Assembly (NCBI GenBank): GCA_937995515.1
Contig: CALKJZ010000018.1
Location: 50,048 to 114,047, forward strand
Direction of reading: 5' to 3'
Length of the DNA: 64,000 nt
Source of the DNA: an uncultured Sphingomonadaceae bacterium
GTDB taxonomy: Bacteria > Pseudomonadota > Alphaproteobacteria > Sphingomonadales > Sphingomonadaceae
The notes beneath the pieces were generated by a model. It was not told the origin of the DNA. It did not search any database and was given only the letters and a program-made list of their open reading frames with translations. Both the position numbers and the translations under genes were made by a program. Every line of letters starts with the position of its first letter. The first letter of the stretch is position 1. Below are positions 18,636 through 27,813 of this stretch, in pieces.

Positions 18636-19681
18636 CCGCGGGCCCCGCACGCAGGCTGGAGCCCGGCCCGCAGCCGGGCGCGGCGCGTGCGCCGCACCGC
18701 GCGACGCGGCCGGTCAAGCTCATCATCCAGATCCCCTGCTTCAACGAGGAGGAGAGCCTGCCGCTCGCGCTTGCCGACCTGCCGCGCGAGGTGCCCGGGG
18801 TCGACATCGTCGAATGGCTGGTCATCAACGACGGCAGCCGCGACCGCACGGTCGAGGTGGCGCTCGCGCACGGTGTCGATCACATCGTCGACCTGCCGGT
18901 CAACAAGGGGCTGGCCCATGCCTTCATGGCCGGGATCCAGCGCGCGCTTGCCGAAGGCGCCGACATCATCGTCAACACCGATGCCGACAATCAATATGCC
19001 GCCGCCGACATCCCGGCGCTGGTGGCCCCGATCCTCGGCCGGGAGGCGGAGTTCGTGGTGGGCGCGCGGCCGATCCCCGAGATCGCGCATTTCTCGCCGG
19101 TCAAGCGGGCCCTGCAGCGGCTTGGAAGCTGGGTGGTGCGCCAGGCCTCGGGCACCGCTGTGGCCGATGCGCCGAGCGGCTTCCGGGCGCTTTCGCGCGA
19201 TGCGGCGCTGCGGCTCAACATCTTCGACGAATATACCTACACGCTCGAATCGATCGTGCAGGCCGGGCTTTCGGGCATGCGCATCGTCTCGGTGCCCATC
19301 GGCGTCAACGGCGAGACCCGGCCGTCGCGCCTCGTGCGGTCGATCCCGGACTATCTGCGCCGCTCGACGAAATCGATCCTGCGCACGGCCTTCATCTACA
19401 AGCCCGGGCGGACGATGTTCCTGATGGGCCTGCCGCTGGCGCTGGCCGGCGCGCTTCTCGCCGCGCGCTGGCTGTGGCTGTTCCTCGATGGCACCGATCG
19501 CAGCCATGTGCCGAGCCTGCTGGCCGCTGCCGGACTGCTGCTGACGGCCGTCCTCCTGTGGGTGGGCGGGCTGATCGCCGAACTGCAGGGTATCAACCGG
19601 CGGCTGCTGCAGGATGTCCAGTACCGGCTTCGCAAAGCCGAGGCCGACCGGGCGGCCGCCGCGCGCGATGCCGGCGGCTGA
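18632..19681 (+). CDS. GT2-type glycosyltransferase (dolichol-phosphate mannosyltransferase-like) with C-terminal TM helices
   Basis: LIIQIPCFNEEESLPLALADL, VINDGSRDRT, IIVNTDADNQY; ATGA overlap with the previous gene. Confidence 0.9.
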   Translation: MTAGPARRLEPGPQPGAARAPHRATRPVKLIIQIPCFNEEESLPLALADLPREVPGVDIVEWLVINDGSRDRTVEVALAHGVDHIVDLPVNKGLAHAFMAGIQRALAEGADIIVNTDADNQYAAADIPALVAPILGREAEFVVGARPIPEIAHFSPVKRALQRLGSWVVRQASGTAVADAPSGFRALSRDAALRLNIFDEYTYTLESIVQAGLSGMRIVSVPIGVNGETRPSRLVRSIPDYLRRSTKSILRTAFIYKPGRTMFLMGLPLALAGALLAARWLWLFLDGTDRSHVPSLLAAAGLLLTAVLLWVGGLIAELQGINRRLLQDVQYRLRKAEADRAAAARDAGG

Positions 19682-21320
19682 GACAGGGCAGGCCGGAAGC
19701 GCCTGCCGCCCCGGCATGCGCGATCGTCTCGCCGCCGAGGCGCTCGCGCATGTCCCCCAGCTTCTCATCCAGCAGGACCGCACGCCCGTCTCGCGCACCT
19801 ATGGCTGTTTCGACCGGCTCTACTGGCATACCCGCGCAGCCGATTTCCCCTGCGGCATGAGCCAGGAATATGCCCTGCCGCTGGCCCTCGCATTCGCGCT
19901 GCCCGTGCCCGGCAACCCCTATTTCCGGCAGCCGGAGATCGCCCGCTGGGCCGAGGCCGGCGTTCGCTTCGCGGCCCGCTCTGCGCACCGCGACGGCTCG
20001 TGCGACGATTACTATCCCTTCGAGCGCGCGGCCGGCGCGGCGGCCTTCACGCTCTTTGCAGCGCTCGAGACCGCCGACATCCTCGGCCTCGGCGCCGACC
20101 CGGAGATTGCGCGCTTCCTCGACCGGCGCGCGAGCTGGCTTGCGCGTTACCGCGAAAGCGGCCGGCTGTCCAATCACGAGGCGCTGGTCGTGGCCTGCCT
20201 TGCCCGGATGAGCCGCCGCGACCCGGCACGCTGGGACGGAGCGCTTGCCGCACGGGTCAAGCGGCTTCTCTCCTGGCAGTCCGCCGAGGGCTGGTTCGAG
20301 GAATATGGCGGCGCCGATCCGGGCTACCTCACGCTCACCATCGGCATGATGGCACTGGCCGACCGCGACCGGCCCGATCTCGGCCTGCGCCCGGCCATCG
20401 ACCGGGCGATCGATTTCCTCGCCGCCATGGTCCACCCGGATGGCACGCTCGGAGGCGAATATGCCAGCCGTGCCACCGTCAACTTCTTTCCCCATGGTCT
20501 TGAACTGGCCGGCGCGTGGAACCGGCGCGCGCTCGGGCTTGCCGATCGTCTCTACCTGCGTTTTCCCCTTGCAACTGCACCGAGCCACGCCGACGACCGC
20601 ATCGTCGGCCATCATCTCTGGTCGCAGCTTCTGGCCTGGCGCGAATGGCAGGGCGCGCGGCCCGGGCCGCTGCCGCTCGCCGAGGGCCTCACCGACTTTC
20701 CCGCGGCCCGGCTGCGGGTGCAGCAGCAGGGCGGGCTCCGGCTTTATGCCGGCTGGTCGCGCGGGCTTGCGTTCCGCCTGTTCGATGGTGAGCGGCTGCT
20801 TCTGGCCGATACCGGCCCTGCGCTCAGGCTGCGCGGCCGGAAGGTGGCTGTCACCCACCTCGAGGGCGGCGCCGTCGTGGAACGGGGCCGATCCGTGCTC
20901 GAGGTCGAGGGGCCGATGCAGCTGGCCAAATCCGCGCTGCTCTCGCCGGGAAAGTCGATCCTGCTGCGCGCCTTCATGCTGAGCTTCGGGCGGTTCTTCC
21001 CAAATCTCGTGCGCCGCCTGCTGCAGGCCCTGCTGGTCACGGGCGCGAAGGCTGCGCCCTTCCGCTTCCGGCGGCGCATCGAATGGCTTGCAGACGGCGC
21101 GCTCGAGGTCACCGACGAGATCGCGCCCGCGGGCGCAGGCTGGGCAGAGGTCGAGGAAGCCGGGCGCGGCGGCTTCCAGGTCTCGATGACAACCGTGATG
21201 GCCCGGGTGTGGGAGCCGGCGCAGCTCCAGCCCTGGGAGGATCTGACCGCTTCGGTCCGCAAGCTGGAGCCGGGCGCGACATGGAGGGCGGTGCGCCGGT
21301 TTGCGCCGCAGCGGCCATGA
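19668..21320 (+). CDS. Predicted (alpha/alpha)-toroid/heparinase-like carbohydrate-active protein
   Basis: Helical N-terminal half with GYLTLTIGMMALADRDRPDL..AIDFLAAMVHPDGTLGGEYASRATVNFFPHGLE, beta-rich C-terminus; family assignment tentative; start 19668 or 19716. Confidence 0.55.
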   Translation: MPAAETGQAGSACRPGMRDRLAAEALAHVPQLLIQQDRTPVSRTYGCFDRLYWHTRAADFPCGMSQEYALPLALAFALPVPGNPYFRQPEIARWAEAGVRFAARSAHRDGSCDDYYPFERAAGAAAFTLFAALETADILGLGADPEIARFLDRRASWLARYRESGRLSNHEALVVACLARMSRRDPARWDGALAARVKRLLSWQSAEGWFEEYGGADPGYLTLTIGMMALADRDRPDLGLRPAIDRAIDFLAAMVHPDGTLGGEYASRATVNFFPHGLELAGAWNRRALGLADRLYLRFPLATAPSHADDRIVGHHLWSQLLAWREWQGARPGPLPLAEGLTDFPAARLRVQQQGGLRLYAGWSRGLAFRLFDGERLLLADTGPALRLRGRKVAVTHLEGGAVVERGRSVLEVEGPMQLAKSALLSPGKSILLRAFMLSFGRFFPNLVRRLLQALLVTGAKAAPFRFRRRIEWLADGALEVTDEIAPAGAGWAEVEEAGRGGFQVSMTTVMARVWEPAQLQPWEDLTASVRKLEPGATWRAVRRFAPQRP

Positions 21321-22255
21321 AGCGCGCGCTTGCGCTTGCGGTCAGCCTGCTGCTGCTCGCGCTCATCTGGTGGCAGGTGGAGCCGGCAGACATCCTTGCC
21401 GCCATCGGGGCTGCGGATCCCGGCTGGCTTGCGGCCGCTGTGCTCATGGTCGTGCCACTCACGGCGGCCGCCGCGCTCCGCTTCCGCGCACTTGCGCGGG
21501 GCGCCGTTGGCCTCGGCGAGGCGGTGCGGCTGGTGCTCTCCGCCTCGTCGCTCAACCTCGTGCTGCCCTCGAAGATGGGCGATCTCGCCAAGGCGATCGT
21601 GCTCAGGTCGCGCCACGGCATGGGGGGCGGACGCGCCGTCTCGGTGGTGGTGCTCGAGAAGCTTCTCGACCTGATGGCGCTGATGCTCGTGGGCGCTGTC
21701 CTGCTGGCGGTCGCGCAGCCGCCGGTGCCGGCGCCAGGCCTGTGGGTGGCAGGAAGCAGCGGTGCAGCCCTTCTTCTTCTGGCCTTCATCCTGCCGGGAA
21801 GCCCCGCGCCACGCGCGGCGCGGGCCCTTGCCGGCCGGCTGGGCGGTGCGTTGGCCGGCCGGGTTGGCGCCCTGCTCGACGGGTGGGAGGAGCTGCTCGC
21901 CTGGTTCTGGGGGCAGCGCCTGCTCGCGCTAGGCGTGGTTGCGGCCTCGCTGCTCCTCTGGGCCGCGCATCTCTTCCAGATGTGGCTGTTTGCGCGGGCC
22001 ATCTCCGGAGCGGTGCCACCCGTGCCCGCCATGGCGCTGGCGTTTCTTGCGATCCTCGCGGGGCTTCTGCCGCTGACCTTTGCCGGCGTGGGCACGCGCG
22101 ATGCCGCGCTCATCCTGCTGTTTGCACCCTGGCTGACGCCCGCCGAGGGTGCGCTCCTTGGCCTCTTTGCAACGCTCCGCTACGTGCTGCCGGCGATCGG
22201 CGGGCTGCCCTTCATCGGCGACTACTGGGCGGGGCGGCGGGCGCCGGAGGGCTGA
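21317..22255 (+). CDS. Flippase-like / lysylphosphatidylglycerol synthase TM region family (UPF0104) membrane protein
   Basis: SSLNLVLPSKMGDLAKAIVLR...VVLEKLLDL...LLPLTFAGVGTRDAALILLF; multiple TM; ATGA overlap with the previous CDS. Confidence 0.8.
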   Translation: MKRALALAVSLLLLALIWWQVEPADILAAIGAADPGWLAAAVLMVVPLTAAAALRFRALARGAVGLGEAVRLVLSASSLNLVLPSKMGDLAKAIVLRSRHGMGGGRAVSVVVLEKLLDLMALMLVGAVLLAVAQPPVPAPGLWVAGSSGAALLLLAFILPGSPAPRAARALAGRLGGALAGRVGALLDGWEELLAWFWGQRLLALGVVAASLLLWAAHLFQMWLFARAISGAVPPVPAMALAFLAILAGLLPLTFAGVGTRDAALILLFAPWLTPAEGALLGLFATLRYVLPAIGGLPFIGDYWAGRRAPEG

Positions 22256-23978
22256 GCCGGGCACGAAGGCAGGAGGCGTCGAGCAGCACCACGGCACCGG
22301 TGCCGGGCAGCTCGCACCCGGCCCATGCGCGCTGCAGCGCGGTCGCACCCCCGGCAAACCGCAGTGCGGCGTCGCGGGCAAGCTCCGGGTGCACGCGCGC
22401 ATAGCCTGCTGCCAGGCGGCCTTCCTCCAGAAGCGCGCGGTCCATCAGCAGGATGTCGGTTCGGGTGACATCGAGGAAGGCGGCAGCGGCGGCAGGATCA
22501 GGACTTGAGAGCGCGGCAAGCGAGATTGCCAGCCGGTCCTCGATCTGCGCGCCATAGCCCCGGTGAAAGGGGATGGCGTGCTCGACCGTTGCAAGCGTCG
22601 CAAGGCCAAGCAGCGCGGGCACGAAATCGAGATCGGCCGAAAGGCCGGCGATCCGGGTCTGTGGCGGCTGTGCGTTGAGCAGGCGGAAGGCGGCCGGATC
22701 CTCCGGGCGCCGGTAGCCGGGCAGGGGCGTTGCAAAGAGCGCAACAAGGCCGATGCCGAGCGCCGTCATGGCAGCCCCACCCGTCCGGCCGTCGCGCAGG
22801 CGCATGCGGGCGAGCCACAGGCCGAGGATCTGGCCGATCGCCAGCCACTCGAGCGGCCCGAGCAGGCGCTGGGCATAGCGGCTCGGCAGGTGCAGCTGGA
22901 AGGCAGCGGCGATTGCAACCGGATACCAGAAGGCGGCAGCCACGAGCGCCCAGAGGTAGATGCGGTTCCAGCCGCAGGGGTCGAGCCAGCCATTGCCGCG
23001 CGCCGCGCGCACCGCAAGGACGACAAGCGGCAGCAGCAGCAGGATGTTCGGAAGCGGCGCAAGGGGCAGCGAGGGCCAGCACGGCACCACCTCGGGCACG
23101 AACCCCATGCGCTGGTTGCACACCCAGCCGATGTCGCCGCGCGGGTTCACCAGCGTGCTGCGGCCGGCGGGTTCCATGAGGTTGGGAAGGCTGCGCGCCT
23201 CGGCGAGCGTCAGCGTCGGGCCCCAGTCCGTACCCGAGGGGCCAAGAACGAGCGCCGAGGCGACAATCGCACCGGCAGCGCTCGCAACGGTCAGAACCGC
23301 GGAGCGCGAAAGATCGATCCCGGGCGTGGGCTGCAGCCGGATCTTCGACAGGCCGAGCATGGTGAAGCCCAGGATGGCGCTCGTCGGGTAGATGGCGGCG
23401 AGCGCCGCAAGGCTTGCAACGGCGGGCGCGGCGCGCCCGCGCATCAGCATGTCGAGAAAGACGAGGAACAGCGGCATGGAAAAGGCGCGCGGGGTTGCCG
23501 AGAAGATCGAATCCTCGTGCACGAGGAACGCCAGGAGCAGGGCGGCAGCGACAAAGGCCGGAAAGGGCGCGCCCGCAAGCCGCAGCGCGACCCGCCACGC
23601 GAAGATCGAGGAAAGGACGAGGAGCGGCACGGGAAGCAGGCGGTGGAACAGCAGCGGATCGAGCCCCACGGCTGCCGCCGCGCCATAAAGAAGGGCATAG
23701 GGCTTGGGCGCGACATTGAACCAGTAGTCGGCGATCAGATCGTCGTTCGCCCCGGTGCCGCCGATCCTGTGCATCCAGGCCAGAAACTGCCGGGCATCGT
23801 CCTGGATGGTGAAGGGAGCGGCCGTGAGGGTCCACGGCAGGAAGAAGGCCTGGTGCAGCGCCACCACGGCCGACAGGGCGACGAGTGCGAGAAGGGCCGT
23901 CCGCCAGCGGCGGGCTTCGGCAACAGGATCGTTCACCAGCCGGCTGCTATCGCATCGCCGGGCCCGAGGGAAAGGCAA
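22212..23978 (-). CDS. Large multi-pass membrane protein, possible GT-C-like glycosyltransferase or conserved membrane protein
   Basis: 588 aa with many hydrophobic helices; hydrophilic loop FTIQDDARQFLAWMHRIG in the first extracytoplasmic region. Confidence 0.65.
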   Translation of the reverse strand: MPFPRARRCDSSRLVNDPVAEARRWRTALLALVALSAVVALHQAFFLPWTLTAAPFTIQDDARQFLAWMHRIGGTGANDDLIADYWFNVAPKPYALLYGAAAAVGLDPLLFHRLLPVPLLVLSSIFAWRVALRLAGAPFPAFVAAALLLAFLVHEDSIFSATPRAFSMPLFLVFLDMLMRGRAAPAVASLAALAAIYPTSAILGFTMLGLSKIRLQPTPGIDLSRSAVLTVASAAGAIVASALVLGPSGTDWGPTLTLAEARSLPNLMEPAGRSTLVNPRGDIGWVCNQRMGFVPEVVPCWPSLPLAPLPNILLLLPLVVLAVRAARGNGWLDPCGWNRIYLWALVAAAFWYPVAIAAAFQLHLPSRYAQRLLGPLEWLAIGQILGLWLARMRLRDGRTGGAAMTALGIGLVALFATPLPGYRRPEDPAAFRLLNAQPPQTRIAGLSADLDFVPALLGLATLATVEHAIPFHRGYGAQIEDRLAISLAALSSPDPAAAAAFLDVTRTDILLMDRALLEEGRLAAGYARVHPELARDAALRFAGGATALQRAWAGCELPGTGAVVLLDASCLRARLSPPAPAAPPSSRR

Positions 23979-24145
23979 AAGGGCACCCGGGATGCCGCAC
24001 CGGTCGGCGATCGCTTCGGGTCCGGCTCTGTCCTCAGGGCTCGGGGCTGCCGGGTCGCGCGTCGCTGCAGGCTTGACATCTCGGCCCCGGCTGCACTTGT
24101 GCCGCCCCGGTCAGGGCCCGATCGCCGACGCCGAAATAGCTTGCG

Positions 24146-24784
24146 ATGGAGCACGCCCTGACACAAGGCCTCGCATCCAGCCAGCCGCGGGGTGGCAATC
24201 TCTACGACAAATATCATAGCCGCAACCCCATCGCCCGCATGCTGATGCGGGGGTTTCTTGCCTCCTTCGACCGGCTGTGTGCCGCGGTTCCCATCGGCTC
24301 GGCCTTCGAGGTGGGCTGCGGCGAGGGCGAGCTTGCCGCCCGGCTGATGCGGCGCGGCGTCCGGGTCGGGGGCATCGATATCGATGCTGCGACGGTTGCA
24401 GAGGCAAACCGCCGCCACGCACCGGCTGGCGCCGGCCCGATCTTCCATGCTGGCAACATCTACGATCTTCAGCCCGGCCAGATCCGGGCAGACCTGCTCA
24501 TCTGCTGCGAGGTTCTGGAACATGTGGCCGACCCGGAGCTGGCGCTGGCGCGGCTCGCCGCGCAACAGGCGCCCTTCCTGCTGCTCAGTGTCCCCAATGA
24601 GCCGCTGTGGCGGATGCTCAACATGGCCCGCCTCGCCTATCTCAAGGACTGGGGCAACACGCCCGGCCACATCCAGCACTGGAGCCGGGCGGGGTTCGTG
24701 CGGATGGTTGGCCGCCTCTTCGACGTGCGCGCGGTGGAAACCCCGATCCCGTGGACGGTGGTGCTCGCCAGCCGTCGGGCTTGA
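24146..24784 (+). CDS. Class I SAM-dependent methyltransferase
   Basis: SAFEVGCGEGELAARLMRRGVRVGGIDIDAATV; ICCEVLEHVADPELALARL. Confidence 0.88.
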   Translation: MEHALTQGLASSQPRGGNLYDKYHSRNPIARMLMRGFLASFDRLCAAVPIGSAFEVGCGEGELAARLMRRGVRVGGIDIDAATVAEANRRHAPAGAGPIFHAGNIYDLQPGQIRADLLICCEVLEHVADPELALARLAAQQAPFLLLSVPNEPLWRMLNMARLAYLKDWGNTPGHIQHWSRAGFVRMVGRLFDVRAVETPIPWTVVLASRRA

Positions 24785-24860
24785 CCGGCGCTGCGCCGCG
24801 GAGCAGCGATGCGGATAAAGACCGCAACGGACGAGCGACGGGAGAGAGACGGAGACAGAC

Positions 24861-25877
24861 ATGGCCGCAGCCCTCGACAGGCGGATGCTTCTGGCGGGTG
24901 CAACGGCTGCAGCCCTGGCCGGGCGGGGCCGCGCGGAGGTGCCGGGCGGGCGCTGGCTGCGCGGCGGCGACCTGCCGTTCGCCGTGCAGGAAATCTACCC
25001 CGCGCTGTTCGACGAGCGGATCGTTGTGGCCGGAGGCTTCCGCCAGCGCGCCGGGCCGATCATCTGGCCGACCACCAGCGTGGTGGCCTGGGAGGGCGGG
25101 CAATGGCGCCCGCTTGCCGACCTTCCGGAGCGCCGGCACCATCTGATGCTCGTCGCCAGCGCCCGGCCCCTCGTTGCGATCGGTGGCTTCACGTCGCGGC
25201 CTGGCGCGCTGTGGGAGGGCCGGCGCGAGGTGTGGCGGCTCGGCGCGCCGGACGGGCGCTGGGAGCCGGGCCCGCCGCTGCCCACGCCGCAGGCGGAAAG
25301 CGCGGCCGGCGCATGTGCAGGGCTCGTCGTTCTCGCCGGCGGCCGCGTTCCCGCCCGGGCCGCCAATGCCTCCTATGACGATCACCAGGATACGGGCCGC
25401 ACGCTGGTGCTCCGCGACGGCGCGGGGCAATGGCTGGAGGCCGCGCCCATGCCGGTCGCGCGCAACAGCAGCGCCTTCGGCGTGCTGGCCGGGCGGCTGC
25501 ACGTGGTGGGCGGGCGGCGGAGCCTCGGGCAGGGGCGGATCGTGAACCTTGCCGACCATCACGCCTGGGATCCGGCAACGGACCGGTGGGAGGCGCGGGC
25601 GCCGCTTCCGGCCCCGCGCGGCGGCCACGCGGCGGCCGTGCTTGGCGGGCGGCTCCACGTGCTGGGCGGCGAGGCCTTCGGCGACGCGCCAACCGTCTTC
25701 CGCGAGCACTGGAGCTACGACCCGGCCGCCGACCGCTGGCAGGAGGAGCCGCCAATGCCCGAGGCGCGGCACGGACTTGGCGCGGTGGCCCTCGGCGGGC
25801 GCGTGCACGTGGTTGGCGGGGCAAGCGCACCAGGTGGCCGCGGCACCAGCGCCCGGCACGATATCTTCTCGCCCTGA
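24861..25877 (+). CDS. Kelch-repeat protein with Tat-like signal
   Basis: Repeated VVAGG/LHVVGGRRS/LHVLGGEAF/VHVVGGASA blades; N-terminal DRRMLLAGATAAALAG. Confidence 0.85.
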   Translation: MAAALDRRMLLAGATAAALAGRGRAEVPGGRWLRGGDLPFAVQEIYPALFDERIVVAGGFRQRAGPIIWPTTSVVAWEGGQWRPLADLPERRHHLMLVASARPLVAIGGFTSRPGALWEGRREVWRLGAPDGRWEPGPPLPTPQAESAAGACAGLVVLAGGRVPARAANASYDDHQDTGRTLVLRDGAGQWLEAAPMPVARNSSAFGVLAGRLHVVGGRRSLGQGRIVNLADHHAWDPATDRWEARAPLPAPRGGHAAAVLGGRLHVLGGEAFGDAPTVFREHWSYDPAADRWQEEPPMPEARHGLGAVALGGRVHVVGGASAPGGRGTSARHDIFSP

Positions 25878-25884
25878 AAAATGG

Positions 25885-26385
25885 TTATGAGCTCTTCCTG
25901 CGCTCGAATATGAAGTTGCGCACGGCCGCGATCAGCTCGGGCGAGGCATGGGGTGCAATGGCTCCGGCCGCGCCGCCGCCTGCGCGCGCGGCCGCGATCG
26001 CGGCTTCGAGCCCTGTTTCATCATCGGCGACAAACACGCCCGGGCGGCCGCGGAACTTCGCAGCGGTTGCCAGCTGGTGCTCGTTGCGGTGCTCACCCAG
26101 CGAGGCCTTGCGCGGCATGACAACGATGGGCTTTGCCTGTGCCAGCGCGGCGATGATCGAGCCCATGCCGGCATGCGCGATCACGAGCGGCGCGGCGGCA
26201 AAGCGGGCCTCGAACTCGGCAGCCGGCAAGAGGTCCGCCCATTCGAAGTGGCAGGGGCGATAGCTTTCGGGGCCGAGCCGGCCGAGCTGGCCAAAGACCG
26301 GCCCGCCGCCGCCTGCAACCCAGGCATCCACCGCGCGCACCAGCCGGTCGAACGGCTCCTGCGTGCCGCAGGCCAGCAGGATCAC
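25885..26385 (-). CDS. PssE/Alg13-like glycosyltransferase C-terminal half
   Basis: GTG start VILLACGTQEPFDRLVRAVDAW...APLVIAHAGMGSIIAALAQAKPIVVMPR; GTGA overlap with the partner. Confidence 0.85.
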   Translation of the reverse strand: MILLACGTQEPFDRLVRAVDAWVAGGGGPVFGQLGRLGPESYRPCHFEWADLLPAAEFEARFAAAPLVIAHAGMGSIIAALAQAKPIVVMPRKASLGEHRNEHQLATAAKFRGRPGVFVADDETGLEAAIAAARAGGGAAGAIAPHASPELIAAVRNFIFERRKSS

Positions 26386-26864
26386 AGCACCGCGCCGCGG
26401 TAATGCGGCCCCTCGGGCCGGGCGACATCCGGCCATTGTGTGAGAAAGAGGTCGGCATGCGGGCCGGCAAGGCGGCCGGAGAGGCTGAGTTCCGCAGCAT
26501 TGGCGATGCTGTCGATCCAGCAGGTGCGCGCGCCCAGAAGCCGGCCCAGCCGCAGCGCCACGAAGCCGGGTGCGGCGCCGGTTGTCACGATCACCTCCGG
26601 CCGCACCTTCAGGAGGATGCCGGCAATCTCGCCGGTCATCCGGAGTATCCGCACCTTCTCGTTGCGGTTGGCATCGGTGCAGACATGAAACCCGGCCACG
26701 GCCTCGCCACGCGCGGCGACGCGCGCCTCCAGCCCCGCGCGCTGGTCGGCCGAGGTGGTCAGCCAGTGCGTCTCGCAGCCGTCGAAGGCGGGCATCAGCC
26801 GGTTGAGCTGGATCCAGTGCCCGCCGGTCGAGGCGACCGCGAGCACGCGCGGCCGGCTGCTCAC
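26382..26864 (-). CDS. PssD/Alg14-like glycosyltransferase N-terminal half
   Basis: VLAVASTGGHWIQLNRLMPAF...VRPEVIVTTGAAPGFVALRLGRLLGARTCWIDSIANAAELSLSGRL. Confidence 0.87.
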   Translation of the reverse strand: MSSRPRVLAVASTGGHWIQLNRLMPAFDGCETHWLTTSADQRAGLEARVAARGEAVAGFHVCTDANRNEKVRILRMTGEIAGILLKVRPEVIVTTGAAPGFVALRLGRLLGARTCWIDSIANAAELSLSGRLAGPHADLFLTQWPDVARPEGPHYRGAVL

Positions 26865-27808
26865 CTGCTGGCCCGCGGCGCGCAGCCGCCGCCCGGGCGG
26901 CCGTCGGCGTCCGGGCTCCGGCGCCGCACGTCGTCGATGGCGGTCACAATGGCGTCTGGTGCATCGAACATCATCATGTGGCCCGAATCTGCCACGAGGC
27001 GTGCCTCCCCGCGCAGGAAGCGGGCGGCGATCTCGCGGTGCAGACCGTGCCAGACGTCGCGTGCCGGCCCCTCGGGATAGCTCCGTCCTGCCGTGAGCAG
27101 CACGACGGGTGCATCGGCCGGGGTGGCAGGCGCGGACTCGATGGCATCCGATGTGCCGGCAAACAGGGTCTTGATCTCCGAAAGCCTGGCCTCCCAGCGC
27201 TCGGCGGCCCGTTCAGGTGGCGTGGTCAGGCAGGGTTTCAGGGCCGGGTCCGCAGGGTCGATCGGCCCGGCGCGGGCCGCGGCAAGGCATCGTGTTGCGC
27301 GGTCGAGGAATGGCTGGACCGAGCCGGCACCCGGACCGGCGACAGCCTCGAATCGCCGTGGCTGGTGCGGCACGGCGCTGTCCACGAAGACCATGCCGGC
27401 AATCTCGCGCGGGCGGTCGATGGCGAACTGGCGGATGTAGAGCCCGCCCGCGGAATGGCCGACGAGGATGTAGGGCCCGCCGATGCCGGCCGACTGAAGT
27501 GCCAGGGCGAGGTCGCGCGCGATGGCCCGCCCGTCGCGCGGCAGCGGCCCGGGGCTTGAGCGGCCGGCACCTGCGCGGTCGTAGGCGCAGGTGCGGCTGC
27601 GCTGCGAAAGCGGGCCCATCAGCCGCCCCCACGCCCGGCTGTCGGCCGCCCAGCCGCTCTCCAGGAGAATGGTGGGGCTGCCGGAGCCGGCGCACCAGAG
27701 GTTGATCGTGCGCCCGTCGGGCAGGCGCGCGGCGATGTCGCGCGGCATGGGCGCGGCCGCGGCGAGGAGCAGGGCCGCGCCCATGAGCGCTGCGCCGTGC
27801 CAGCGCAT
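26861..27808 (-). CDS. Alpha/beta hydrolase (secreted)
   Basis: Signal peptide; TCAYDRAGAGRSSPGPLPRD; GPYILVGHSAGGLYIRQFA. Confidence 0.88.
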   Translation of the reverse strand: MRWHGAALMGAALLLAAAAPMPRDIAARLPDGRTINLWCAGSGSPTILLESGWAADSRAWGRLMGPLSQRSRTCAYDRAGAGRSSPGPLPRDGRAIARDLALALQSAGIGGPYILVGHSAGGLYIRQFAIDRPREIAGMVFVDSAVPHQPRRFEAVAGPGAGSVQPFLDRATRCLAAARAGPIDPADPALKPCLTTPPERAAERWEARLSEIKTLFAGTSDAIESAPATPADAPVVLLTAGRSYPEGPARDVWHGLHREIAARFLRGEARLVADSGHMMMFDAPDAIVTAIDDVRRRSPDADGRPGGGCAPRASR

Positions 27809-27813
27809 GGCCC

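Noticed and set aside
22563-24161. 532-aa plus-strand ORF opposite the large membrane protein
   Set aside because: Charged low-complexity translation; opposite strand gives a coherent multi-TM protein.
25172-25880. Overlapping long ORFs in other frames within the kelch gene
   Set aside because: Arg/Ala/Pro-rich shadow frames; the kelch frame has clear repeat motifs.
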